Origin: Bacteroidia bacterium
GTDB taxonomy: Bacteria; Bacteroidota; Bacteroidia; Flavobacteriales; Flavobacteriaceae
Length of the DNA: 8,384 nucleotides
Reading direction: 5' to 3'
Assembly: GCA_030429325.1 (NCBI GenBank)
Contig: JAUICT010000070.1
Location: forward strand, 1-8,384
In this document: positions 1 to 5,789 of the stretch, piece by piece
How positions within the stretch are numbered: the stretch's first letter is position 1
Layout of the letters: every line of letters begins with the position of its first letter
Translations under genes and position numbers: made by a program
The notes under the pieces: model-generated
What the model was told of the DNA's origin: nothing
Seen by the model: only the letters and a program-made list of their open reading frames with translations
Database searches by the model: none

Positions 1-130
1 TGTCTATTCAAAAGCCAATCTTTTTGAGGAATACAGTGCCCAAGAATTACTGGACCACATTATTGTTAACCACTTACGGGGAATCCTTACCCTGGAATAT
101 CTTCAAAACTGCCCCAGCGAAAATTATTGA
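1..130 (+). CDS. C-terminal end of an unrecognised protein (partial)
   Basis: An open frame enters from the left edge (first complete codon at position 2) and ends at TGA 128-130, giving the last 42 residues of a protein. The visible part is mostly amphipathic helix, with an acidic stretch (FEEYSAQELLDHI) followed by NHLRGILTLEYL. A helical tail of this kind with a central Gly would fit the C-terminal domain of a TetR-type regulator, but this is a weak guess from composition and I do not recognise the family. The segment directly downstream is decayed, so this could also be part of a damaged locus and not an intact gene end. The gene body lies outside the window. Confidence 0.35.
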   Translation, partial: VYSKANLFEEYSAQELLDHIIVNHLRGILTLEYLQNCPSENY

Positions 131-344
131 ACCGCCTTTCACCCCATTCTGGCGTTAATATTGAATTAAACTTATTGGGTACTACTGCCAAACCCTGCTA
201 CAACATGCCAAGGTTTTCATAAAGAGATTGAAAATTTGGCCAAAGATTTAGGGCCTATTTAAATATCTGCCCAGTGGTACTGCACACAATACTCAAGCCA
301 TGGCTGGTGACACCAATGTCTTGCTTAATATCATTTTGGAATAG
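131..344 (+). pseudogene. Decayed remnant of an M20-type hydantoinase/carbamoylase-like Zn hydrolase
   Basis: No long frame is open here, but consecutive pieces in three frames read like one damaged protein. Frame 1 (from about 145) gives VNIELNLLGTTAKPCYNMP. Frame 2 (215-259) gives FHKEIENLAKDLGPI. Frame 3 (258-341) gives LPSGTAHNTQAMA, then GDTNVLLNIILE, and stops at TAG 342-344. In the M20 hydantoinase/carbamoylase/allantoate amidohydrolase family, a helix like the frame 2 piece precedes the conserved PSGAGHDAQ-MA motif, and the proteins end in a segment like the last piece. The residues normally between that motif and the C-terminal helix (the GISH region) are missing, which suggests an internal deletion besides two frameshifts. 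The motif His is kept but the following Asp is Asn. The assignment rests on motif memory only. Confidence 0.4.
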
Positions 345-385
345 ATAAAAAATTGAATATATTAAGCTGATTTACTTGGAATAAA

Positions 386-1474
386 ATGAGAAAAATATAT
401 TTTATCCCATTCCTTTTTTTAGTGTTGCCCCACTTGACTTTTCCTCAGGCCGAAGCCATAAAGAAAGAAACCATACTCACTTATCTCACTAAACTATCCT
501 ATCCTGAGTTTTCAGGGGTAGTGTTAATTGCAGAAAAGGACAGCACCATTTTTAAGAAAGCATATGGCTATTCCAACTTGGAGTTTGAAATTAAAAATCA
601 AGTTAATACCTATTTCAATATTGCATCGATAACAAAAACAATGACAGCTGTTGCCACTTTGCAACTTGTGGACAATGGACTCTTGGATCTACATACCCCA
701 ATTGGCAAGTATTTACCTTCTTTTCCCAATAAAACAGTACGCGATTCCGTAACCGCCCATCAACTGTTGACCCATACTTCGGGCTTGAACAATTTCTTGG
801 TAAACGATTTTAAAACCTTGGGGAAATTAAATTTAAAGAGTCTGGAAGATTACCTCCCTTTATTTGCCAAAGACTCACTACTGTTTTCTCCTGGGTCACA
901 ATATTCGTATAGTGGATCAGGTTATATGTTGCTTGGCCTTTTGATTGAAGAACTCAGCGGAAAAAACTATTATCACTATTTGAATGACCTTGTCTTTAGC
1001 AAAGCCGGAATGGATAAAACATTGGCAGTCCCCATAGATTCAATTGTTAAAAACAAAGCAAATGGGTATACCAGCTACTTTGGTGAAGCAACACATTTTT
1101 CTAAAAACGACCCATATCTTAGCAAGGCTAATCCAGCAGGATTTTATTTTTCCACAGCAGAAGACCTTCTTAAGTTCTTCGATGCGTTAAGAAGTTATGA
1201 TTTCATATCTGAGACTACAACCAAACGGATGATGTCTCCATTGGTCAATGGGTACTATACAAATTATGGGTATGGGATATCTGTGGATAAACGGTTTGAG
1301 CAAACCATAGTTGGACATACTGGGGGATGGTATGGGGTTCAGTGCGAGCTAATGTATTTTGAAGATGATGAAATCACCGTCATAATATTGTCCAATATGG
1401 ATACCTCCGAAGGGAAGGGAATGAACAAAGTTTCCAATTTTATTAAACATGTACTAGCCAATAAGCCTTTGTAA
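386..1474 (+). CDS. Secreted serine hydrolase, beta-lactamase/DD-peptidase family (class C-like)
   Basis: This 362-residue protein belongs to the large beta-lactamase-related serine hydrolase family (PF00144), which includes class C beta-lactamases, D-aminopeptidases and esterases. Residues 1 to about 21 form a signal peptide (basic MRK, then a hydrophobic run ending near FPQA), so it acts in the periplasm or at the surface. The catalytic SxxK motif is S81-I-T-K84. The second motif is Y175-S-G, where many relatives have YxN, followed by SGYMLLG. The third, KTG-like motif is H311-T-G313 in a GHTGGW context. HTG is common in the peptidase/esterase branch, so true beta-lactam resistance should not be assumed and the substrate is unknown. 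The ATG at 386 places the signal peptide correctly. The gene stands alone, its 3' end is 5 bp from the convergent lysoplasmalogenase gene, and it looks more AT-rich by eye than its neighbours. Confidence 0.88.
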   Translation: MRKIYFIPFLFLVLPHLTFPQAEAIKKETILTYLTKLSYPEFSGVVLIAEKDSTIFKKAYGYSNLEFEIKNQVNTYFNIASITKTMTAVATLQLVDNGLLDLHTPIGKYLPSFPNKTVRDSVTAHQLLTHTSGLNNFLVNDFKTLGKLNLKSLEDYLPLFAKDSLLFSPGSQYSYSGSGYMLLGLLIEELSGKNYYHYLNDLVFSKAGMDKTLAVPIDSIVKNKANGYTSYFGEATHFSKNDPYLSKANPAGFYFSTAEDLLKFFDALRSYDFISETTTKRMMSPLVNGYYTNYGYGISVDKRFEQTIVGHTGGWYGVQCELMYFEDDEITVIILSNMDTSEGKGMNKVSNFIKHVLANKPL

Positions 1475-1479
1475 AAAAA

Positions 1480-2163
1480 TTAGTTTGGAACAACCTTTTG
1501 TTTTTCTCCCAAACCAATGTTATAAGCAGCATTGGCAATCAAAGCAATACTAAGCCAATATGTTACCAAAATAAGAACACTGGCATAGTCAAATGGTGCT
1601 TTGAATTTATTAATGGCCAGCAAGGTATCCGAAAGCATGAAAAATAGCACAGCCCACGCTATCCACGCGTATGCCTTTGCCTTGTCCCTTAGATATAAGC
1701 CTATTCCTTGCCATGCCATTGAAGTTATCACCAAAACATAGAACAGAACAGGTACCATGAAGTCTCCTAAATCTGGTTTTAACCAAAAGAAAATAGCTCC
1801 TCCTATCAAGAAAAGAATCACAAACGAAACCCAATGGAACCAAAAACCCTTGTGTTTGATAAATGCTACAATAAAGAGAATATGTGCCAGTAAAAACGCC
1901 ACCAATCCGAAAACAAAATACGCTTGATTGAGCAAAAGCACATCGCCCATCAAACAAAAAATCAAGGCCACAAGGATAAGCTTGGTAAACTTCGTCAACC
2001 CTCCCTTTGGAATAAAAAACAAGAGCGCCAATATGGAAATGGTGGTCAGCGGTTTTAAGAATACATAGAGCGTCCTATATCCCAAATAATCACTGAAAAT
2101 GGCCGCCAAGGCCAGCACCAAGCTCACCAGATTAATTGTTCTTTGTCTTTTATGGTCTACCAT
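1480..2163 (-). CDS. Lysoplasmalogenase (YhhN/TMEM86 family), integral membrane
   Basis: This 227-residue polytopic membrane protein has about eight hydrophobic segments and almost no soluble part. It matches the YhhN/TMEM86 family, whose characterised members cleave the vinyl-ether bond of lysoplasmalogens; bacterial members are mostly untested, and whether this organism makes plasmalogens is unknown. Family landmarks visible here are K37-P38 (LKPLTT) in an early segment, G73-D74 (MGDVLLL), F85-G to H94 (FGLVAFLLAH) and S178-D179 (MLSDTLLAINKF). The two Asp-containing motifs sit in membrane segments and are the likely catalytic or metal site. The ATG at 2163 lies inside the 3' end of the upstream CYTH gene (7-bp overlap), so the two are probably translationally coupled. 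The stop is 5 bp from that of the convergent serine hydrolase gene, with no room for a separate terminator. Confidence 0.85.
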   Translation of the reverse strand: MVDHKRQRTINLVSLVLALAAIFSDYLGYRTLYVFLKPLTTISILALLFFIPKGGLTKFTKLILVALIFCLMGDVLLLNQAYFVFGLVAFLLAHILFIVAFIKHKGFWFHWVSFVILFLIGGAIFFWLKPDLGDFMVPVLFYVLVITSMAWQGIGLYLRDKAKAYAWIAWAVLFFMLSDTLLAINKFKAPFDYASVLILVTYWLSIALIANAAYNIGLGEKQKVVPN

Positions 2164-2630
2164 TCTGAAAATGGTTTTTGACTTAGTTGCGAATTATAAT
2201 ATTCTTTAAGTCCGGTGACTTCTTCCCCCAACCAGCTAGGTCTTTTAAAAAACTCATCTTCATGCTGTAGTTCTACCTCAGCAACTACCAGCCCCTTATT
2301 TTCCCCCAAAAATTCATCCACCTCGAACACATGGTTGCCCAAAGGCACCGTATAACGCACTTTTTCCAAAATCACATCCTTGCACAAATCAATAAGATTG
2401 GTCGCCTCGGCCACAGTGATTTCGGTTTCCCATTCAAATCGTGAGGTGCCGGACGCATTACTGGCTCCTTTGACGGTCAAAAAACCTTGGTTTCCCATGA
2501 TTCGAACCCTAACTGTTCTTTGGGGGTCCGTACTCAAAAAGCCTTGTGCTATGCGGGTGCTCGATGTTGCCTCTTGTTGATATGCGTCGGAGGTCACCAA
2601 AAACTTTCGCTCTATTTCCAAGTGTTCCAT
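2157..2630 (-). CDS. CYTH-domain protein, probable inorganic triphosphatase
   Basis: This 157-residue protein is a single CYTH domain, the triphosphate tunnel metalloenzyme fold. The signature ExExK is at the very N-terminus (E5-I-E-R-K9). Other tunnel residues follow the family pattern: R41-V-R43, K54 in TVKG, E66-W-E68, K90-V-R92, the E103-V-D105 stretch, and E118-V-E120 in AEVEL, then a C-terminal EVTG...YYNSQL. Small bacterial relatives of this size hydrolyse tripolyphosphate with a divalent metal, so inorganic triphosphatase is the best guess; adenylate cyclase or thiamine-triphosphatase activity is less likely. I chose ATG 2628-2630; the frame also allows a TTG one codon earlier. It is the first gene of a two-gene unit with the lysoplasmalogenase (7-bp overlap) and is divergent from dinB. 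No functional link to the lysoplasmalogenase is evident. Confidence 0.87.
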   Translation of the reverse strand: MEHLEIERKFLVTSDAYQQEATSSTRIAQGFLSTDPQRTVRVRIMGNQGFLTVKGASNASGTSRFEWETEITVAEATNLIDLCKDVILEKVRYTVPLGNHVFEVDEFLGENKGLVVAEVELQHEDEFFKRPSWLGEEVTGLKEYYNSQLSQKPFSEW

Positions 2631-2646
2631 CAAACTAAATATACCC

Positions 2647-2654
2647 TAAATTTG
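2647..2654 (+). promoter_or_regulatory. Candidate Bacteroidota -7 box for dinB
   Basis: TAAATTTG matches TAnnTTTG exactly and ends 3 bp before the dinB ATG at 2658. If used, transcription would begin at or next to the start codon, giving a leaderless mRNA. I see no clear TTTG -33 element about 20 bp upstream, so the match may be chance in AT-rich DNA. Confidence 0.3.
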
Positions 2655-2657
2655 AGT

Positions 2658-3758
2658 ATGGATTTTGATTTTCCCTTAAGAAAAATCATTCATGTGGACA
2701 TGGATGCGTTCTATGCCTCAGTGGAACAGCACGATAACCCCGAGCTGAAGGGAAAACCCATTGCCGTGGGCGGCGGCTCAAAGCGGGGTGTTGTTTCCGC
2801 TGCCAGCTATGAAGCCCGTAAATTTGGGGTTCGGAGTGCCATGGCCGGATACATTGCCCAAAGGAATTGTCCGGATTTAATCTTTGTAAAACCCCGGTTT
2901 GACCGCTACAAAGAGGTTTCCTATCAAATTCGGAGCATCTTTTTTGAATATACGGACCTCGTGGAACCCCTTTCCTTGGACGAAGCTTATTTGGATGTGA
3001 CCGAAAACAAAAAAGGAAATCCATCCGCTACCTTGATTGCCAAGGAAATCCGTCAAAAAATCTTGGAGAAAACCGGGCTTACGGCATCGGCTGGAATTTC
3101 CATAAATAAATTCATTGCCAAAGTGGCCAGTGACTACAACAAACCCAATGGCCAAAAAACGGTAAATCCCGAAGAGGTCATCCAGTTTTTGGAAGATCTG
3201 GATATTCGCAAATTCTATGGAGTGGGTAAGGTAACCGCAGAAAAAATGTACCGCTTGGGCATTTTTACCGGGAAAGACCTAAAGCAAAAATCATTGGAAT
3301 TTTTGGATGAGACATTTGGAAAAAGCGGCAAGTACTACTATTATGTGGTCCGTGGCATACACCATAGTACCGTAAAGCCCCATCGGATTCCAAAATCTGT
3401 AGGAGCTGAGCGTACCTTTTTTGAAAACTTGAGCAGTGAAATCTTTATGCTGGAAAAGTTGGAGAACATTGCTGCAGAGTTGGAAAGAAGGCTTCAAAAA
3501 TCCAAAATCGCCGGAAAAACCGTGACCTTGAAAATCAAATACAGCGACTTTACCCTTCAGACCAGAAGCAAGACCCTTCCCTATTTTATTGCAAGCAAAG
3601 AACTTATTCTAGAAACTGCCAAAGAACTCCTGTATCAATCCTCTCTGGAGAATTCAGTGCGTTTATTGGGCATTTCATTGGCCAATCTCAATACCGAAAA
3701 ACAAAAGAAGGTTCCAGAAAAAGAAATCGTATCCGTTCAGTTAAAATTTGATTTCTAA
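2658..3758 (+). CDS. dinB: DNA polymerase IV (Y-family translesion polymerase)
   Basis: This 366-residue Y-family polymerase copies past damaged template bases. The palm/fingers region holds the catalytic carboxylates D14 (HVDMDAFYASVE) and D108-E109 (SLDEAYLDVT). The steric-gate residue that excludes ribonucleotides is Y19. A helix-hairpin-helix thumb follows (about 170-215, with FYGVGKVTAEKM), then the little-finger domain (about 240-345). The C-terminal six residues, QLKFDF (361-366), fit a beta-clamp binding motif of the QLxLF type, so the protein is complete. The frame stays open upstream to 2487, but that extension is antisense to the CYTH gene and lacks family similarity. The ATG at 2658 gives the usual N-terminus just before the first catalytic motif. 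The gene is divergent from the CYTH gene (27 bp) and convergent with the small membrane protein gene (2-bp gap). I saw no recognisable LexA-type site. Confidence 0.95.
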   Translation: MDFDFPLRKIIHVDMDAFYASVEQHDNPELKGKPIAVGGGSKRGVVSAASYEARKFGVRSAMAGYIAQRNCPDLIFVKPRFDRYKEVSYQIRSIFFEYTDLVEPLSLDEAYLDVTENKKGNPSATLIAKEIRQKILEKTGLTASAGISINKFIAKVASDYNKPNGQKTVNPEEVIQFLEDLDIRKFYGVGKVTAEKMYRLGIFTGKDLKQKSLEFLDETFGKSGKYYYYVVRGIHHSTVKPHRIPKSVGAERTFFENLSSEIFMLEKLENIAAELERRLQKSKIAGKTVTLKIKYSDFTLQTRSKTLPYFIASKELILETAKELLYQSSLENSVRLLGISLANLNTEKQKKVPEKEIVSVQLKFDF

Positions 3759-3760
3759 GC

Positions 3761-4210
3761 CTACTTCACAGATAGTACCGTAACCCCATAAATGATGAGT
3801 GATGACAGAAATATGCCAAGGGCATTGGCTAAAAAAGCCTGCTTTTTTTCAATCTTTAGTAAATACGAAGCAATGCTTCCGGCATAGACACCTGTACCCG
3901 GTAACGGAATCATAACAAAAAGAACCAGTCCAAAGAAACCATATTTTTGAACTTTGTCCGCTGTACCGGTCTTTGCCCTTCGGGCTACAAATAGTGCAGA
4001 TTTTTTATAGGGTCTCCATTTGACCAAATGCCGATTGATGTTTTCCAAAAAGAACATCATCATAGGAAACACCAAAAGATTGGATAAAAAACAGGCCACA
4101 AATACCACATAGCTGTTCACTCCCCTTCCAATACCATAAGGTATCCCTACTTTCGATTCACCAAAAGGAGACAAGCTCCAAAACATGGCAATTAATAAGT
4201 CTAGAATCAC
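3761..4210 (-). CDS. Small integral membrane protein, 'small multidrug export' family (COG2426/PF06695)
   Basis: This protein of up to 149 residues has about four hydrophobic segments: residues 1-30, 32-55, about 92-115 and 124-147. A basic cytosolic loop (KWRPYKKSALFVARRAKTG) lies between the second and third. The SPFGESKVGIPYGI stretch near the N-terminus and the MIPLPGTGVYAGSIAS re-entrant-like motif fit the 'small multidrug export protein' family. That name is historical; real drug transport is not established for most members. The full frame begins with GTG at 4208-4210, and the first in-frame ATG is codon 9 (141 residues). I prefer GTG because it keeps the first hydrophobic segment whole and an exact -7 box lies 18 bp upstream. 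The gene is divergent from the TetR gene, so it is the most obvious candidate target of that regulator. Its stop is 2 bp from that of dinB. Confidence 0.75.
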   Translation of the reverse strand: MILDLLIAMFWSLSPFGESKVGIPYGIGRGVNSYVVFVACFLSNLLVFPMMMFFLENINRHLVKWRPYKKSALFVARRAKTGTADKVQKYGFFGLVLFVMIPLPGTGVYAGSIASYLLKIEKKQAFLANALGIFLSSLIIYGVTVLSVK

Positions 4211-4228
4211 GCAATTTCTTTAAAAAGG

Positions 4229-4236
4229 CAAAACTA
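4229..4236 (-). promoter_or_regulatory. Candidate -7 promoter box of the small membrane protein gene
   Basis: On the minus strand this reads TAGTTTTG, an exact fit to the Bacteroidota -7 consensus TAnnTTTG. It is 18 bp upstream of the GTG start and implies a leader of roughly a dozen bases. No good -33 TTTG is visible; that place is partly taken by the palindrome at 4258-4271. Confidence 0.4.
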
Positions 4237-4257
4237 GTGATGAAAATGTATTGTCTT

Positions 4258-4271
4258 GCATAGCACTATGC
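4258..4271. promoter_or_regulatory. Perfect 6-bp inverted repeat, candidate operator
   Basis: GCATAG-CA-CTATGC is a perfect inverted repeat with a 2-bp spacer. It lies about 21 bp upstream of the candidate -7 box of the minus-strand membrane protein gene, across its expected -33 region. That position suits a protein-binding site better than an RNA hairpin, and no T-run follows it. The regulator is unknown. Confidence 0.35.
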
Positions 4272-4292
4272 TAAAAAATGATTAAAAAACAC

Positions 4293-4315
4293 TAGACAGA
4301 CCGGTCTTTTGTCTA
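4293..4315. promoter_or_regulatory. Nested palindrome, probable TetR-family operator
   Basis: A 10-bp perfect palindrome AGACCGGTCT (4298-4307) lies within outer arms TAGACA (4293-4298) and TGTCTA (4310-4315), which are exact reverse complements but have a centre 1.5 bp away. The site ends 10 bp before the tetR-type gene and overlaps its probable promoter, as expected for an autoregulatory operator. Half-sites of the AGACC/GGTCT kind are known, from memory, for the LmrA-like branch of TetR regulators, which the adjacent protein resembles. Confidence 0.6.
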
Positions 4316-4321
4316 TATTTA
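4314..4321 (+). promoter_or_regulatory. Candidate -7 box of the TetR-type gene
   Basis: TATATTTA fits TAnnTTTG in all but the last base. It overlaps the last two bases of the palindromic operator and ends 4 bp before the ATG, so repressor binding would block it and the mRNA would be nearly leaderless. No -33 TTTG is evident. Confidence 0.25.
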
Positions 4322-4325
4322 TGTA

Positions 4326-4901
4326 ATGATGGAAAGTATACACAACAAAATTATAGAAACAGCAAGTAATTTATTCTATATCAATGGGTACCATTCCACA
4401 GGAGTTAATGAAATCATAGCTAAAAGTGGTATTGCCAAGGCTACGCTCTATAGTCATTTTAAATCCAAGGAAGATATCTGCATCGCCTATTTGAAGTTTA
4501 GACATGATGCCTTCATAGCATCCCTCAAAGAGTTTGTGGATCGAAGAAAAAAAGGAAAGAACCAGCTCTTGGCCATTTTTGATTTCCTCCAAGATTTATA
4601 CCGGGAAGATCAATTTTATGGGTGCTGGGGACTCAAGACTTTAGGAGAGCTTTCACCAAAAGAGAAAAAAATACTTGAAGTGATCCAAAAACAAAAAAAG
4701 GAACTGTTGCTTTTCCTGGGTGAAGTGGTGGGCAGTAACATTCCCAATCTCTCCAAGGCGGAAATCGAAAGAATATCCAGTGGGCTTTATCTTTTATATG
4801 ACAGCGCCATTACCGAAAGCCACCTTTTTAAAAATGACTGGCCTATTTTTATGGCCAAAAGCATCGCACCCTCCCTTTATGCAGGTATTGATGTGGACTA
4901 A
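4326..4901 (+). CDS. TetR/AcrR-family transcriptional repressor (LmrA/YxaF-like)
   Basis: This 191-residue regulator has an N-terminal TetR DNA-binding domain (about residues 6-55): IIETASNLFYINGYHSTGV, the recognition region IAKSGIAKATLYSHFKSKED, then a ligand-binding helical domain with a GCWGLKTLGELSPKEKK stretch. The order and the Gly-Cys motif resemble the LmrA/YxaF branch, whose members typically repress efflux or quinone/flavonoid-responsive genes. The ligand cannot be read from sequence. There are two tandem ATG codons (4326 and 4329) and either would serve. It is divergent from the small multidrug-export-family gene with a palindromic operator between them, so control of itself and of that gene is a reasonable inference. 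The convergent CMD gene shares its terminator. No truncation is seen. Confidence 0.9.
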   Translation: MMESIHNKIIETASNLFYINGYHSTGVNEIIAKSGIAKATLYSHFKSKEDICIAYLKFRHDAFIASLKEFVDRRKKGKNQLLAIFDFLQDLYREDQFYGCWGLKTLGELSPKEKKILEVIQKQKKELLLFLGEVVGSNIPNLSKAEIERISSGLYLLYDSAITESHLFKNDWPIFMAKSIAPSLYAGIDVD

Positions 4902-4934
4902 AAAAGCCCTTCCAAAAACTTGAAAAGGCTTTTA
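4900..4934. terminator. Bidirectional intrinsic terminator between the TetR and CMD genes
   Basis: AAAAGCC (4902-4908) pairs with GGCTTTT (4927-4933). Read on the minus strand, two G-U pairs extend the stem to about 12 bp with a loop of about 8 nt, and it is followed by six U residues. It is therefore better suited to ending the CMD transcript, while the plus-strand form has internal mismatches and a shorter U-run. It begins at the tetR stop codon and fills the 55-bp convergent gap. Confidence 0.65.
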
Positions 4935-4956
4935 CACTTAAACTAATTACAGCATC

Positions 4957-5505
4957 TTAGGCTTCCACCTCCGACAATGGTTGTGCTACGGGAAAATCAA
5001 TAGGAGCATCCATGGTGTTGTTGATATAGTTGGAAATAGTCTTGTCTCCCACCAACAAAATGGTATCGATTAGGTTCTCCTTGGTCCATCCGGCAGCAAA
5101 GAAATTATCCAAAACACTGGCATCGGTAGCGCCTTTGTTCTCCGTAATGTTTTTGGCCAATTTTGCCAAAGCATCCAACTTGGCATCAAAAGAGGCTTTC
5201 CCCGCTCTCAACTCCAGAATTTGATCTTCCGTAAAACCGTTCATTTTTCCAATGGCGGTATGGGCCGATAGACAATATAGACAGTTGTTCACTTCGCTAA
5301 CAGCCAAGTTTACCACTTCTTTTTCTTTGGCCTTCAAAGAGGTCTTGCCATTGGCAAAGGTTAAATAATTGCCCAGTGCATTTTCGGAATAGGCATAGGT
5401 AGCATATAGATTGGGAACAAAGCCCAAAGCCTTTTCCAAGTTGTCAAAAATGGCCTGATTGGCTCCGCTTACTTCTTCTCTTTTGGGTACATTAAATGTG
5501 CTCAT
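4957..5505 (-). CDS. Carboxymuconolactone decarboxylase (CMD)/AhpD-like family protein
   Basis: This 182-residue cytosolic protein has the CMD/AhpD fold. The key motif is E71-x3-C75-L-Y-C78-x3-H82 (EVNNCLYCLSAH), the CxxC plus His proton relay of AhpD-type peroxidases. A GFVPNLYATYAYSENALGNYL stretch near residues 28-48 and a GWTKENLIDTILLVG helix near 140 are also typical. Real 4-carboxymuconolactone decarboxylases lack the CxxC pair, so a thiol-dependent peroxidase or other redox role is more likely; the reductant partner is not in the window. It is the last gene of a minus-strand group: AraC-type regulator, a 52-residue small protein, then this gene 34 bp after the small protein. A hairpin terminator follows at 4900-4934. 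From memory, AraC-type regulators with CMD proteins are a common pairing in Flavobacteriia. Confidence 0.9.
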   Translation of the reverse strand: MSTFNVPKREEVSGANQAIFDNLEKALGFVPNLYATYAYSENALGNYLTFANGKTSLKAKEKEVVNLAVSEVNNCLYCLSAHTAIGKMNGFTEDQILELRAGKASFDAKLDALAKLAKNITENKGATDASVLDNFFAAGWTKENLIDTILLVGDKTISNYINNTMDAPIDFPVAQPLSEVEA

Positions 5506-5539
5506 GATCTAAAAAAAATTTAAATGAATTATTATTTGA

Positions 5540-5698
5540 TTATCTATTTTGTACAAAGGGTCTTTCCGTATCACAATAGAAATCGTGATGGTGGTTTTGC
5601 TCACAATGATTGTTGGCAATTACAGCCTGAACCACTCTTTTTTGTGGTGCTCTGAAAATTTCGATTAGATTGAAAAGGGTATTTCCTGAATACTTCAT
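5540..5698 (-). CDS. Small His/Cys-containing protein of 52 residues, function unknown
   Basis: An ATG (5696-5698) opens a 52-codon frame ending at TAA 5540-5542. The product starts MKYSGNTLFNLIEIFRAP, continues with a basic-hydrophobic stretch (QKRVVQAVIANN), and has a His/Cys-rich segment (H31-C32, H36-H37-H38-D39, C42-D43) before a polar tail. There is no signal peptide or membrane segment. The Cys/His spacing suggests metal or haem binding, or a redox role, but I do not recognise a family. It sits 34 bp upstream of the CMD gene on the same strand and 91 bp after the AraC-type gene. A candidate promoter lies 25 bp upstream, so it probably shares an mRNA with the CMD gene. Its position and the otherwise empty interval make it a likely real gene; chance remains possible for a frame this short. 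Confidence 0.6.
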   Translation of the reverse strand: MKYSGNTLFNLIEIFRAPQKRVVQAVIANNHCEQNHHHDFYCDTERPFVQNR

Positions 5699-5722
5699 CC
5701 TTGGTTTGTTTTAAATTACAGT

Positions 5723-5731
5723 GCAAAGATG
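5723..5731 (-). promoter_or_regulatory. Candidate promoter -7 box for the small-protein/CMD unit
   Basis: On the minus strand this reads CATCTTTGC, one base off the Bacteroidota -7 consensus TAnnTTTG(C). It lies 24 bp upstream of the ATG of the 52-residue protein, in the 91-bp gap after the AraC-type gene. This would let the last two genes be transcribed apart from their regulator. A matching -33 TTTG at normal spacing is not evident. Confidence 0.35.
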
Positions 5732-5789
5732 TTGCGAAAAGGCAGGTAGGTGTTAGGAACAATTTCCCGAGGACTTGCCCATTTTTCCC

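Noticed and set aside
331..338. TCATTTTG as a -7 box for the serine hydrolase gene
   Set aside because: It has one mismatch to TAnnTTTG, no -33 element, and lies within the decayed coding remnant; too weak to annotate.
2631..2633. TTG as the start of the CYTH gene
   Set aside because: An ATG follows immediately at 2628-2630, and the ExExK motif lies just after it, so TTG adds nothing.
2487..2657. N-terminal extension of the dinB frame by 57 codons
   Set aside because: It lies antisense to the CYTH gene and reads as low-similarity Cys-rich sequence; the ATG at 2658 gives the normal family N-terminus.
4258..4271. GCATAG inverted repeat as a transcription terminator
   Set aside because: It is upstream of both divergent genes and has no U-run on either RNA strand in the correct place.
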